Of a DNA stretch of 64,000 nucleotides, positions 9,343-18,336 are shown piece after piece. Position 1 is the first letter of the stretch. Each line of letters begins with the position of its first letter. Source of the DNA: Paenibacillus durus ATCC 35681 (lineage in GTDB: Bacteria > Bacillota > Bacilli > Paenibacillales > Paenibacillaceae); contig NZ_CP011114.1 in NCBI RefSeq assembly GCF_000993825.1, positions 558,001-622,000 of the forward strand, given 5' to 3'. The notes under the pieces are model-generated. The model ran no database searches and had not been told where the DNA came from. It saw only the letters and a list, made by a program, of their open reading frames with translations. The position numbers and the translations under genes were made by a program.

Positions 9343-10041
9343 ATGAGCCTGGAAGAGAACAGACTGGATTTAAGCCGCATTGTGTTTATCGGAAGAACCT
9401 ACGAGGAGTATATGACGATGTTCGGCCTATCCGAAAAGGAACTGAAAGGACGGACCGTCCTGGATTGTCCGGGCGGCGCATGCGCGTTCACGGCGCGGGC
9501 AAATGCCCTTGGAGCGCAGGCAGTGTCGGCCGATATTGCCTATTATTATCCGCCCCTGTCCCTTGAAGAGAAAGGACTTGAGGATATCCGGCATGCCATG
9601 GACCAAATGGAAAAAGCGCGGGCCGGATTCAAGTGGGACTATTTCTCCTCCGTCGCGGAGTTAAGGGCCCATAGAAGCCGAGCTCTAGAGGAGTGCATCG
9701 CCGACCTTAAGCGTTACCCTGACCGTTATGTTCCGGCGGTGCTGCCGGTACTGCCGTTTGAAGACGAACGGTTCGATCTGACGCTGTCCGCGCATTTTTT
9801 GTTCATGTACGGCGACCGGCTTGATTATGACTTTCACCTGAAGTCGCTGCGTGAGCTGTTGCGTGTGACCCGAAACGAGCTGCGCATTTATCCGCTGGTC
9901 GGTCTATCGGGTGAACGGTACGGAAAAATGGACGACCTGCTTGCGCAAATCGCAGAGGACGGCTGCACGGCCGAGGAAGTACAGGTCCCCTATGAGTTTC
10001 AAAAAGGAACGGGCCGCATGCTGAGAATTATTAAGGGCTGA
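9343..10041 (+). CDS. Class I SAM-dependent methyltransferase-like protein
   Basis: A 232-residue protein with a Rossmann motif I, TVLDCPGGACAFTARA, motif II near VSADIAYYYP, and a later LPFEDERFDLTLSAHFLF strand typical of methyltransferases. The start at 9343 is preferred because AAAGGAAG lies 8 bases upstream. It is the last gene of the dpaL operon and is followed by a terminator. The acidic motif II residue is displaced, so whether it binds S-adenosylmethionine is open. Confidence 0.7.
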   Translation: MSLEENRLDLSRIVFIGRTYEEYMTMFGLSEKELKGRTVLDCPGGACAFTARANALGAQAVSADIAYYYPPLSLEEKGLEDIRHAMDQMEKARAGFKWDYFSSVAELRAHRSRALEECIADLKRYPDRYVPAVLPVLPFEDERFDLTLSAHFLFMYGDRLDYDFHLKSLRELLRVTRNELRIYPLVGLSGERYGKMDDLLAQIAEDGCTAEEVQVPYEFQKGTGRMLRIIKG

Positions 10042-10058
10042 TGCATATATAACGCAAT

Positions 10059-10090
10059 CCGGTCTCCGGTGAGGAGGCCGGAATTTTTTT
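10059..10090 (+). terminator. Terminator of the dpaL operon
   Basis: CCGGTCTCC pairs with GGAGGCCGG (one wobble) around GGTGA, followed by AATTTTTTT. Confidence 0.85.
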
Positions 10091-10177
10091 GCGCAAAGGT
10101 GGAAACATTTCCCTCCAGAATCCGTTAATAAAATACAGAGATCCAAATTTAGCAGTCTTAGGCGGAGGGGAACATGA

Positions 10178-11077
10178 ATGAAAAATAACATGGGAGAGGT
10201 TCATAGGGGAAGGGGCTGGCGGACAACGCTCAGTCTGATGCTTGCGCTTGTTCTGCTGTGTACCGGCATCTTTGCGGGAGAGGCGAATGCGGCTGGCACC
10301 CAAATGCTCGTGATTAACAAAAAGGTCAACAAGCTGGCCTTCTTCGATGGCGGTAAGCTGGTTAAAGTATTCCCGGTGGCTACCGGCAGGGAGAAGAGCT
10401 TGACTCCGGAAGGACGTTTCAAGATTTTCAATAAAATCAAAAACCGGCCTTATTACAAAGATCATATTCCCGGCGGCGATCCCGCCAATCCGCTTGGCGA
10501 CCGCTGGCTCGGGCTGGATGCGTACGGCACAAGAGGAACGACTTACGCGATTCACGGCAATAACAGGGAGTCTTCGATCGGCAAGTATGTAAGCGCCGGA
10601 TGCATCCGGATGCATAACGACGACATCCATTGGCTGTTTCCGCAGGTGAAAAGAAATACGACAGTGGTCATCACCTCTTCGGCGCTTGACATGGAGAGCA
10701 TTGCGCGGAAAAACGGCTATGTTCTGGGGACGAATACATTTGCCGGAACGATAGATGTGAATGGCGTGACGACGAAGCTGAGCCAGCCCTTCATCCTGGA
10801 GAATTCCCGCGTATATGTTCCGCTGAGAGAGACCGCATCCGTGCTCGGCGCACAGCTGGGACTCAATTCCACAGGAGCGCTGACGATCAGGATGGGCAGC
10901 CGCACGGCGTCGCACAAACCGCTGGCTGATTACGCCACCGTGAACGGGGCGAAGGTTGCCATGCTGGCGTCGTGCAATGAGAGCGGAACCCTGATGATTC
11001 CGCTCAGCAGCGTTCCGCTGTTGTTCGGTGTTCAAATCAAGTGGACCGGGTCGAGCGGCACTGTTACGATTTTATAG
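10178..11077 (+). CDS. Secreted L,D-transpeptidase with copper-amine-oxidase-like C-terminal domain
   Basis: A 299-residue exported protein. Residues 15-39 form a signal peptide ending ANA. A YkuD L,D-transpeptidase domain (about 40-165) has the catalytic signature HGNN (His126) with SAGCIRMHN (Cys142). Residues 185-299 resemble the copper amine oxidase N-terminal-like domain common in Paenibacillus wall proteins (VNGVTTKLSQPFIL, YVPLRETASVLGA). It should form 3-3 crosslinks or attach proteins in peptidoglycan outside the membrane. GGAGGGGAA precedes the ATG. It is monocistronic. Confidence 0.9.
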   Translation: MKNNMGEVHRGRGWRTTLSLMLALVLLCTGIFAGEANAAGTQMLVINKKVNKLAFFDGGKLVKVFPVATGREKSLTPEGRFKIFNKIKNRPYYKDHIPGGDPANPLGDRWLGLDAYGTRGTTYAIHGNNRESSIGKYVSAGCIRMHNDDIHWLFPQVKRNTTVVITSSALDMESIARKNGYVLGTNTFAGTIDVNGVTTKLSQPFILENSRVYVPLRETASVLGAQLGLNSTGALTIRMGSRTASHKPLADYATVNGAKVAMLASCNESGTLMIPLSSVPLLFGVQIKWTGSSGTVTIL

Positions 11078-11235
11078 GCAGGGGGGAATAAAGCTGAATA
11101 TCCCGCGTTCGTCATATCGAAGAGCAGAAAGTAGCGTATCTTGCGCCGGTAATTCTAACGGACGATAAGCACGCGGGAAATAATGGAACACCAAATAGTT
11201 ACTTGTCTTTAATGTCGCACATAATATAAAAATTA

Positions 11236-11270
11236 GTACATCACTTTAGAATTTAGTGGTGTACTTTTTT
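11236..11270. terminator. Bidirectional terminator
   Basis: GTACATCACT pairs with AGTGGTGTAC, followed by TTTTTT on plus and by a T-rich run on minus. It separates the L,D-transpeptidase gene and the convergent SAHH-like gene; the rest of 11078-11375 shows no gene. Confidence 0.8.
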
Positions 11271-11375
11271 GTGTTATAAGACCTTTAAATGACCTCATTA
11301 ACTACAATTAAATGAAAACGTACATTCTTGGAACATATATCCTTTTTAGGGTGGTGTAGGTACTGATAGTTTATA

Positions 11376-12554
11376 TTACTGTGTTAATTTTAATGATATT
11401 GTACTAATCTTTTCGTCTATATCTTGCGGAACTGTTTGAAGACCATTTGTTAATTTAGTTGAATCTGTAACTATCCGATATGCACATGCACTTTGAAGAC
11501 CAAGTCCAAGGTCCATAATTTCGATTGGATTTCCATCTCCAGCTGACAAATTTAAAGGACTAGCATTTTCTAATAAAAATACATTCCTTTCCTTAAACAT
11601 AAATTGTTCAATGCCATTTTTTACTTTAATTACTTTATCAGCAACTTTTCGCAAGCTTTCTACATTAATTTCAAATCCAAAATGACCAGAGTTTGCTAAA
11701 ATAACTCCTTCTTTAAATAAAGGAATATGTTGTTCAGTAATAATATCAAATTGACCTGTAACCGTAATAATAACGTCTGCTTGAGGAATTAAATCTTCAA
11801 GTTCACCAACAAGATGCCCATCGACTTTAGCCTTCAAGCGGTAGACAGGTTTAATATCATATACTAACGTTGTAGCACCTAAACCTTTAAACTTTTGAGC
11901 AATACCGCTACCAACATAGCCATAGCCAACAACCAGAATTTTCTTCCCGCCAACCAGTAAACTGGTAGCTCTCATGAAACCATCAACGACTGATTGACCG
12001 ACGCCAATTGCATTTTCTAAGAGTTTCTTTAAAGGAGAATCATCAATAACAATAATCGGATAGTCGGATTGCAACTTAGCTTTTTCAATTAACAATCTTC
12101 CAGTACGTGTCTCTTCATTGGCTCCTAGAGGTTTCCAGTCGGTTTGTGCTTTCTGATGTGCCAAAATTAAACTAGCGCCATTATCTAAAAACAGATCAAT
12201 TTTATGTGTCATTACTTGAGCCAAATATGCTTTGTGTTCATCAAGTGTATCACTTTCTTTACCATAAACTGTGATACCTTTAAGAGAAGCTAAGTATGCA
12301 GCAGTATCAGGTTTAGTTGTTCCAATACAACCTACTAGATAAACATGCTTGGCTCCCCCTTCTAATATTCCTTCAATCCAATACGCTGTTTTTGGTTCAA
12401 TATGCATACAAATTGCAATCGTCTTATCCAAGAAAGGTTTTTCCTTTTTAAATTGTTCATTTAATGAATGAATAATTGGCATATTTGAACGAAACCAATG
12501 CATTCTTGTAGCACCAATTTCAGCTAAACTAGCATTATCAATAACAGATTTCAT
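11376..12554 (-). CDS. S-adenosyl-L-homocysteine hydrolase family protein
   Basis: A 392-residue protein with the SAHH layout. The N-terminal part has CMHIEPKTAYWIEGILEGGA and LDNGASL (substrate domain), and the NAD domain has VVGYGYVGSGIAQKFKGLGA, followed by LANSGHFGFEIN. The family converts S-adenosylhomocysteine to adenosine and homocysteine. Canonical bacterial SAHH is longer (about 430-480 residues) and this copy lacks the usual C-terminal dimer tail, so it may be a divergent paralogue. Most Firmicutes use Pfs/LuxS instead. The gene is visibly more AT-rich than its neighbours and divergent from a Crp/Fnr gene with similar composition, which suggests joint horizontal acquisition. Confidence 0.8.
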   Translation of the reverse strand: MKSVIDNASLAEIGATRMHWFRSNMPIIHSLNEQFKKEKPFLDKTIAICMHIEPKTAYWIEGILEGGAKHVYLVGCIGTTKPDTAAYLASLKGITVYGKESDTLDEHKAYLAQVMTHKIDLFLDNGASLILAHQKAQTDWKPLGANEETRTGRLLIEKAKLQSDYPIIVIDDSPLKKLLENAIGVGQSVVDGFMRATSLLVGGKKILVVGYGYVGSGIAQKFKGLGATTLVYDIKPVYRLKAKVDGHLVGELEDLIPQADVIITVTGQFDIITEQHIPLFKEGVILANSGHFGFEINVESLRKVADKVIKVKNGIEQFMFKERNVFLLENASPLNLSAGDGNPIEIMDLGLGLQSACAYRIVTDSTKLTNGLQTVPQDIDEKISTISLKLTQ

Positions 12555-12703
12555 AAAAACCTCTCCTTTTTCTGTTATGTTATAGCTCCTTTAGGAAGGC
12601 TGTACATAAGTTTTTGAGTTCATTATAATAATTTTTATTAAAAGCAATTAGGACATTTGTCTGGTTATAGCATGAATAATAATTAACTGAAAAGGAGTCT
12701 ATA

Positions 12704-13375
12704 ATGCGTATAGAAACATCAAAGAAATTGATACAAGAATATCTTCAACACTTTCAAATTGAAGATATGTTTCCACAATCGGTATTAACGCACCTTGAGC
12801 TTCATTTTTATGAGGCAAGAGAATATGTAACGATTGTCGATGAATCACCTGAATTTTTTAGGATCTGTATGGATGGTAAAATGAAGATTATTCCATCATC
12901 AGAAGAAGGGAGAGTAGTTTTACTGGATTATCTTTACCCATTAAGTTTGATAGGTGATATTGAATTATTTTGCCACTGTAAAAATCTTCATAGTGTGATG
13001 GCGGTTACACCTACAGTAACGCTATCGATACCAAAGCAAATATTTTATAAAGAAATGATGAGAGATCAATTCTTACTATTTCTCTGTGAAAATTTATCTA
13101 AAAAGTTATATGTATCTTCAATGAATTATTCGAGAGCGATGTTATATTCAGTTAAGAGCCGGTTTTGTCACTATATTTTACAATTATCTGATGAAATAGA
13201 ATATAATACTATATCATTAAAAATTGGTGAAACTGCTCAGTATCTTGGAATAACTGAAAGACATTTACATCGGATTATAAAAGAATATGAAAAAAAGGGG
13301 ATTATTAAGCAAATATATCAACGTGTTAGTATTTTGAATAGAAATCTTTTAGAAATAGAAAGTTCATATAAGTAA
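12704..13375 (+). CDS. Crp/Fnr family transcriptional regulator
   Basis: A 223-residue regulator with an N-terminal cyclic-nucleotide-binding-like beta roll (residues 20-130) and a C-terminal winged helix with LKIGETAQYLGITERHLHRIIKEYEKKGII, resembling the YeiL branch. The phosphate-binding cassette of cAMP receptors (GE-RxxS) is not seen, so a different ligand is likely. AAAAGGAG precedes the ATG. It is divergent from the SAHH-like gene across 149 bp and is the obvious candidate to control it. The coding sequence is AT-rich relative to flanking genes. Confidence 0.82.
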   Translation: MRIETSKKLIQEYLQHFQIEDMFPQSVLTHLELHFYEAREYVTIVDESPEFFRICMDGKMKIIPSSEEGRVVLLDYLYPLSLIGDIELFCHCKNLHSVMAVTPTVTLSIPKQIFYKEMMRDQFLLFLCENLSKKLYVSSMNYSRAMLYSVKSRFCHYILQLSDEIEYNTISLKIGETAQYLGITERHLHRIIKEYEKKGIIKQIYQRVSILNRNLLEIESSYK

Positions 13376-13425
13376 ATATATAGATTGTGAAGAATTACAT
13401 ACTATAGAGAGCTTCCCTCAGAGAT

Positions 13426-13449
13426 CCAGCTGGAAATGCTGGCTTTTTT
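13426..13449 (+). terminator. Terminator after the Crp/Fnr gene
   Basis: CCAGC and GCTGG pair around TGGAAAT, followed by CTTTTTT. Confidence 0.65.
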
Positions 13450-13611
13450 GGTATGTGACAAACGGGGGCGTACTCGAATCCAAGAAGCGAAAGACGAACA
13501 TTTAACCCATTGCTGTCATTTTTTAAAATGTAACTGCCATCAGGATGCTTCTGTGGTACCATAATTTCCGGAAAATTGATTCTATTTAGGCATTGAGAAA
13601 GGAGTTTTAGA

Positions 13612-14052
13612 TTGGACGAAAGGAACGCAGGCTTTTGGATTAGACTTGGCGCCCAATTGTTGGACGGTCTCATTTTGGCGATTCCGGCAGCGATTATCTA
13701 CTTTTTCATAACGGGAGGAGAGAGAGGGAGTGCATCGGAGCGGGATGTTGTAAAAAACATCCTGACTATTGGCTACACTGTGTTGGTTCCGGTGTTCTGG
13801 AATGGCCGCACAATCGGCAAAAGAATATGCAAAATCCGCATTCAAAAGTTGGACGGAACTTCTCCCGGAATTGGAACGATGATTATACGGAATGGGCTGT
13901 GCTCCCTGCTGTATAGTTACACTTACGGGATTGCCATTTTGATCAGCATCGTGATGGTGGTTGTCCGAAAGGATAAAAGGGCGATTCACGATTTTGCCGC
14001 CGGTACGGAAGTCGTGTATGACGATCCTTGGGCGATAGAGAATCAGGCCTGA
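13612..14052 (+). CDS. RDD family membrane protein
   Basis: A 146-residue protein with the RDD pattern at the N-terminus (GFWIRLGAQLLDGLIL, the second R and D conserved) and three hydrophobic segments (about 17-35, 50-66, 95-118), ending with the cytosolic DKRAIHDFAAGT motif. RDD proteins are small membrane proteins, some acting as ion antiporters; role here unknown. The start is TTG with AAAGGAG upstream. It overlaps the convergent ATP-grasp fragment by 10 bases. Confidence 0.85.
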   Translation: MDERNAGFWIRLGAQLLDGLILAIPAAIIYFFITGGERGSASERDVVKNILTIGYTVLVPVFWNGRTIGKRICKIRIQKLDGTSPGIGTMIIRNGLCSLLYSYTYGIAILISIVMVVVRKDKRAIHDFAAGTEVVYDDPWAIENQA

Positions 14053-14285
14053 AGCACTTTTTGCAGCGAGTGCTTGAAATGATCAATGAACTTTTGACGA
14101 ATATCCGGTGTTAATTCCAGCAGGGAGAGATAGGGATTCAAATCTTCAAGTTCGACCAGCAGAAGCTCTCCTTGTTTCGTCCGGCATGCATCCACGCGCT
14201 GGATTCCCCAAGCCAGGTTGTTCCACTCGATGAACCGATTTGCAAATTTCAAATCCTCTGCGGTCGGGACATACTCCGTCAGCAT
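14043..14285 (-). pseudogene. C-terminal fragment of an ATP-grasp protein
   Basis: The 80-residue frame contains VDACRTKQGELLLVELEDLNPYLSL, the C-terminal metal-binding strand-loop of ATP-grasp enzymes, but everything before it is absent. An in-frame stop lies two codons upstream of the first ATG and there is no ribosome site. It is best read as a remnant of a longer gene. Confidence 0.65.
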
Positions 14286-14386
14286 CCGCTATTCCTGTAT
14301 GAATGAAAACGGTGTAGAATGTAGGGGAATGAAAATTGAACCTGCGGCTACTTGCAGCATCATACGCGGAAAGGAATGGATAAACT

Positions 14387-15448
14387 ATGGAACAGAACAA
14401 GTACAGTCTTGTCATCGTCGGCTTCGGGGGGATGGGCAGCTATCATGTGCAGTTAATCGAACCGTGCGAGCGGCTGGCGGTAACCGGTGTTTATGATGTG
14501 GTCGACTACCGGATGGAGCTCGGGGCAGCCAAGGGTTTTAAAGCTTATGACAGTCTGGAAGCGGTTTTATCTGATGAAACGGTAGATGTTGTGTTGATTG
14601 CGACGCCTAACGATGTACATAAGGATATTGCGATCCGGGCGCTTACGGCAGGCAAGCATGTGGTTTGCGAGAAGCCGGTGACCGTAAACAGTGCGGACCT
14701 GCGTGATATTTTGGAAGTGGCAAAAGAAACGAACCGCGTCTTTATGGTGCACCAGAACCGGCGCTGGGACGAGGATTTCCTTATTATCCAGGACCTGATC
14801 GACAAGAAAAAAATCGGCGAGGTGTTCCATCTGGAGTCCCGCGTGCAGGGAGCCAACGGTATTCCCGGCGACTGGCGCCAGCTCAAGACGTACGGCGGCG
14901 GCATGCTGCTGGATTGGGGCGTTCATCTGCTCGATCAGCTCCTGCTGCTCACCGGAAGCAAGATCGACAGCGTCACAGCCGAATTAAGCACGATTCTCGA
15001 CACCGAGGTGGATGACGGATTCACCAGCTTTATCCGGTTCAAAGACGGTCTGACTGCTGTGATCGAGGTCGGAACAACCAACTTCATCAAGCTGCCCCGC
15101 TGGTATGTGAAGGGTACGGAAGGAACCGCCATTATCCGCGATTGGGATCTCAGCGGGGAGATCGTTGTCAACAATCCGGATGTCGCCAAGGTCGAACCGA
15201 AGCCGATCCAGGCAGGGCAAGGGCTTACCAAGACGATGGCGCCGCCTTCGGAGGAATCTACTTTGCGCTTGCCGATCGAGAAGATTCAGAGCACGAAGCA
15301 GAGCTTCTATGATAACTTTGTCTCCGTGATCGAGGGCAAGAGCGAGCCTCTGGTCAAGAACGAGGAGGTTCACCGTGTGCTGCGGTTGATCGAGACGATT
15401 TTTGAAGCGGCGGAGAAACGGGCCGTTCTTAAAGACCTGGAGCTTTAA
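14387..15448 (+). CDS. Gfo/Idh/MocA family oxidoreductase
   Basis: A 353-residue NAD(P)-dependent dehydrogenase. The N-terminal Rossmann motif is VGFGGMGSYH, and EKPVTV with the catalytic Lys follows near residue 95. The C-terminal alpha/beta domain contains GGGMLLDWGVHLLDQLLLLTG with the active-site D/H pair. Members oxidise or reduce sugars and inositols. AAAGGA precedes the ATG. Substrate cannot be told from context, as it is monocistronic. Confidence 0.88.
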   Translation: MEQNKYSLVIVGFGGMGSYHVQLIEPCERLAVTGVYDVVDYRMELGAAKGFKAYDSLEAVLSDETVDVVLIATPNDVHKDIAIRALTAGKHVVCEKPVTVNSADLRDILEVAKETNRVFMVHQNRRWDEDFLIIQDLIDKKKIGEVFHLESRVQGANGIPGDWRQLKTYGGGMLLDWGVHLLDQLLLLTGSKIDSVTAELSTILDTEVDDGFTSFIRFKDGLTAVIEVGTTNFIKLPRWYVKGTEGTAIIRDWDLSGEIVVNNPDVAKVEPKPIQAGQGLTKTMAPPSEESTLRLPIEKIQSTKQSFYDNFVSVIEGKSEPLVKNEEVHRVLRLIETIFEAAEKRAVLKDLEL

Positions 15449-15472
15449 GCTCTCCTTCGGAAGCACGCGGTC

Positions 15473-15962
15473 TTGCCAGCCGGGACTTCGCTGACCTATA
15501 ATAGCTATAGAATTCTAATTCGGACAATTGATGGAGGATCTTCCCTACGATGAAGAACTAATACGTTTCCTTATAAGACCAGCCAACTTGTGACTAGCGA
15601 TATGCACAAGCCGCAGTGCGCCCATCATTGGGCGGACGGTCAGGGATACGTATGTCTTCGGGAAGATCCAAGGAGGTTAACGTTTCGTTCAAAAAGGCCA
15701 AAGAACAGCCTGACGCGGATAGCCCGGCTGTATGATTGTACGGGTAAACCCGACCCGGGCTTAAATGGAATCTGCCGTGCTTAAACCTGCTTATGGCTGC
15801 ATTCCACCCGGCAGTGAACCTGTTCATGGCTGGTCGCCGCTTAGCGTCAGGCCTGCCATCGGCTATAGCGAACCGCGCCATCCATCTTCCTTTCATACGA
15901 TATTTTTGACCGCAGCGGCAGCTGCGGTTTTTATTTTTGGTATGAATTCGGAGGGATGAACA
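15473..15962 (+). promoter_or_regulatory. Promoter and long attenuator-type leader of the ABC-F gene
   Basis: TTGCCA (15473) and TATAAT (15497) are spaced by 18 bp, placing a start near 15509 and a leader of about 450 nt. GGAGG at 15533 is followed by a minimal ORF, ATG AAG AAC TAA, at 15550-15561 (an alternative 20-codon ORF starts at 15531). Several GC-rich hairpins follow, and a perfect terminator lies 25 bp before the ABC-F start codon. ABC-F resistance genes are often induced by drug-stalled ribosomes on leader peptides, releasing such a terminator. The mechanism here is inferred. Confidence 0.6.
15909..15937 (+). terminator. Leader terminator upstream of ABC-F gene
   Basis: ACCGCAG and CTGCGGT pair perfectly around CGGCAG, followed by TTTTTATTTTT. 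The position upstream of the gene, inside its own leader, indicates attenuation. Confidence 0.8.
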
Positions 15963-17798
15963 ATGCCGATACTGCATGTGAAAGAGATATCCAAGGAATG
16001 GAACGGGAATCCCCTGTTCCTGAATATATCGTTTGAACTGGCCGAGGGAGAGCGGATGGCGCTTTTCGGACGCAACGGAGCGGGCAAGACGACGCTGCTG
16101 AAGGGGCTGCTGGGCGCTGTGGCTTTTGATTCGGGGACGGTATACCGTTGCCTGCCTGTCAAGGAATGGGGGCTGCTGGATCAGCAGCTTGACCCAGGGG
16201 AAGGAATGACCGCCCGCCGGCTGGTGCTGGAAGGGAACGCCGAGACGGCGCAGCTTAAGGTCCGGCTGGAACGGCTAGGCGGCAGACTCCAAAGCGGCGT
16301 CGGAGCGGAGAAGGCCTTGCTGGACGAATACGGCGAAGCCTATGAGGACTATCTTCGGCTGGACGGATACGGCTGGGAGGCGAAGGCGGAAAAAGCGCTG
16401 CGGCAGTTGAATCTTCCGCAGGAGGTATGGGATCTGCCTTACCGGTCTTTGAGCGGCGGGCAGAAGACGCGGGCGCAGCTCGCCCGGCTGCTGGCCCGGC
16501 AGCCGCGATTACTGCTGCTGGATGAGCCGACCAACCATCTTGACGCGGACACGATGGGATGGCTGGAGGAGTGGGTGTCCAGCTATTCCGGCACCGTGCT
16601 GTACGTCTCACATGACCGCCGCTTTATCGACCGCACGGCGACCTCCCTGCTGGAGCTGAGGCAAGACGGCTGCAGGCGATATCCAGGAGGGTACACGCAG
16701 TACCGCGAGCAGAAGGCTGTGGAAGCCAGGGAGCTGGAGGCGCGGTACAGAAGACAGGAGCTGGAAAAGAAGAAGCTGGAGGAAGCCATCCGGCGTTACG
16801 CGGAATGGTTCCAGCAGGCGCACCGCGCCGCCGGGCAGAACGATTTCCTGCGGTCGAAATCGAAGAAGAATGTCTCCCGGCTGCATGCGAAGGAAGCGGC
16901 GCTGGAGCGGCTGAACCGGGACCGCACGGCGGAGCCCCGGGAGAGCGCCAAACTGAGTATGCGGCTTACGGGCGGGGAATTCGCCGCAGGGACCTTGCTT
17001 AGGACGGAGCACGCGGAGTTTGCGTACCCGGGAGGGAGTCCTCTGCTGAAGGACTTCAGCCTTTCGGTCCGCCGGTGCGACCGGATCGGCGTGATCGGGC
17101 CGAACGGGTCCGGCAAGTCGACGCTGCTGAAGCTGCTGGCGGGAATCTATGCGCCAACCGGCGGGACGGTCGCCCTGCACCCGCAGACGACGGTTGGATA
17201 TTTTGCCCAGGAGCTGGAGCAGCTCGATCTGTCCTCAACCATTCTGGACAGTCTGCTTCAGCTCCCGGAAATGACGGTGACGGAGGCAAGAACGATTTTA
17301 GGCTGCTTTTTATTCACACGGGACGATGCCTTCAAGCTTATCGGCAGCTTAAGCCTTGGCGAGAAATGCCGCGTCGCTTTCCTTAGGCTCTACTTCGGCA
17401 GGGCGAATCTGCTGGTGCTGGACGAACCGACCAACTACCTCGATATTGATACAAGGGAAGTTATTGAGGAAGCCTTGAAGTCTTATCCCGGCGCGCTGCT
17501 GCTCGTAACGCATGACAGGTATTTGCTGTCGAATATCGTGAACCGGCTGGTCGTGCTGGAGCGCGGGCGCTTCCCGAGACAGTTCCCCGGCACCCATGCG
17601 GAGTATCTGTCCAAAGACCGGGAGCATACAATGACGGAACGCGAACGGGCGGCAGAGGATGAGCTTGGCGTGCTGAAGCTGCGGCTGACGCAGCTTATCC
17701 AGGTGGAAACACCAGAGAGTGACGATGAGAATATGGCGCTGCTGGAGGAGATTAAGCGGCTGCGCCGGAGGATTGGGGAGCTGGAGGAGAAGGGATAA
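15963..17798 (+). CDS. ABC-F family ATPase (ribosome-protection/antibiotic-resistance type)
   Basis: A 611-residue protein with two ABC ATPase domains and no membrane segment. Domain 1 has Walker A GRNGAGKTT (36-44), LSGGQKTR and LLLDEPTNHLD; domain 2 has GPNGSGKST (near 379), LSLGEKCR and LVLDEPTNYLD. A charged linker, residues about 235-320, is the P-site tRNA interaction motif region, and a basic coiled C-terminal extension follows. The combination resembles VmlR/Vga/Lsa-like proteins that displace lincosamides, pleuromutilins or streptogramins from the ribosome. The attenuator-like leader supports a resistance role. GGAGGG precedes the ATG. The drug spectrum cannot be predicted. Confidence 0.85.
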   Translation: MPILHVKEISKEWNGNPLFLNISFELAEGERMALFGRNGAGKTTLLKGLLGAVAFDSGTVYRCLPVKEWGLLDQQLDPGEGMTARRLVLEGNAETAQLKVRLERLGGRLQSGVGAEKALLDEYGEAYEDYLRLDGYGWEAKAEKALRQLNLPQEVWDLPYRSLSGGQKTRAQLARLLARQPRLLLLDEPTNHLDADTMGWLEEWVSSYSGTVLYVSHDRRFIDRTATSLLELRQDGCRRYPGGYTQYREQKAVEARELEARYRRQELEKKKLEEAIRRYAEWFQQAHRAAGQNDFLRSKSKKNVSRLHAKEAALERLNRDRTAEPRESAKLSMRLTGGEFAAGTLLRTEHAEFAYPGGSPLLKDFSLSVRRCDRIGVIGPNGSGKSTLLKLLAGIYAPTGGTVALHPQTTVGYFAQELEQLDLSSTILDSLLQLPEMTVTEARTILGCFLFTRDDAFKLIGSLSLGEKCRVAFLRLYFGRANLLVLDEPTNYLDIDTREVIEEALKSYPGALLLVTHDRYLLSNIVNRLVVLERGRFPRQFPGTHAEYLSKDREHTMTERERAAEDELGVLKLRLTQLIQVETPESDDENMALLEEIKRLRRRIGELEEKG

Positions 17799-17817
17799 AA
17801 TGAATTGCTATTGATAA

Positions 17818-17864
17818 AAGAAGCTGCCCCGCCGTTAATAGGCTGAAGGCAGCTTCTTGTTTTT
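17818..17864. terminator. Terminator after ABC-F gene
   Basis: AAGAAGCTGCC pairs with GGCAGCTTCTT and is followed by GTTTTTGG. Confidence 0.8.
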
Positions 17865-17905
17865 GGAAGCGGAAGGTCTGCTTGGCTAGAGGAATGTTGA
17901 AAGGC

Positions 17906-18301
17906 TTATTTCTCCCCTTGAACCAGCGCTATCTCCACCGCTTTTTTCAGGACCTTGCTGGAATTGCTCGCGCCGCTGACTGCATCCACATCCAGCGACT
18001 GTTTGTCGACGATTTCTTTAAGAATAACTTCGGCGGGAGCGCCATGCCCGTTCTTATGCTTCAGCAGGTCAATCTTGGTCACTTTGCCGTTCTGCACGCT
18101 GACCTGAACCTTGGCGTCGATAAAGCGCACATCGTATTCTCCCACGTAAGTGCCATCGGCCAGACTAGAGAAGGGAATATCGGATATGGTGAGATTCTTA
18201 ACCTTGTCTTGATAGCTGCGGACCTGATACAGATAAGTAAGCCCCCAGCCGCCCCCCACGAGTAGAATAAGAGCAGCTACAATCAGCAGTTTCTTCTTCA
18301 C
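17906..18301 (-). CDS. Membrane-anchored FMN-binding domain protein
   Basis: A 131-residue protein with an N-terminal membrane anchor (residues 4-24) and an extracytoplasmic FMN-binding domain. DAVSGASNSS is the family signature, in which the conserved Thr/Ser would carry or bind flavin. The start is GTG with GGGAGG upstream. It is the third gene of a tetR-flavodoxin-FMN-binding cluster, which suggests an electron-transfer or quinone/nitro-compound response. Confidence 0.85.
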   Translation of the reverse strand: MKKKLLIVAALILLVGGGWGLTYLYQVRSYQDKVKNLTISDIPFSSLADGTYVGEYDVRFIDAKVQVSVQNGKVTKIDLLKHKNGHGAPAEVILKEIVDKQSLDVDAVSGASNSSKVLKKAVEIALVQGEK

Positions 18302-18336
18302 AGTTTAACCTCCCTGAATGAAATGGTTGTACGGTA

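Noticed and set aside
15590..15784. 64-codon frame in the ABC-F leader
   Set aside because: No ribosome site, crosses predicted hairpins; treated as untranslated leader.
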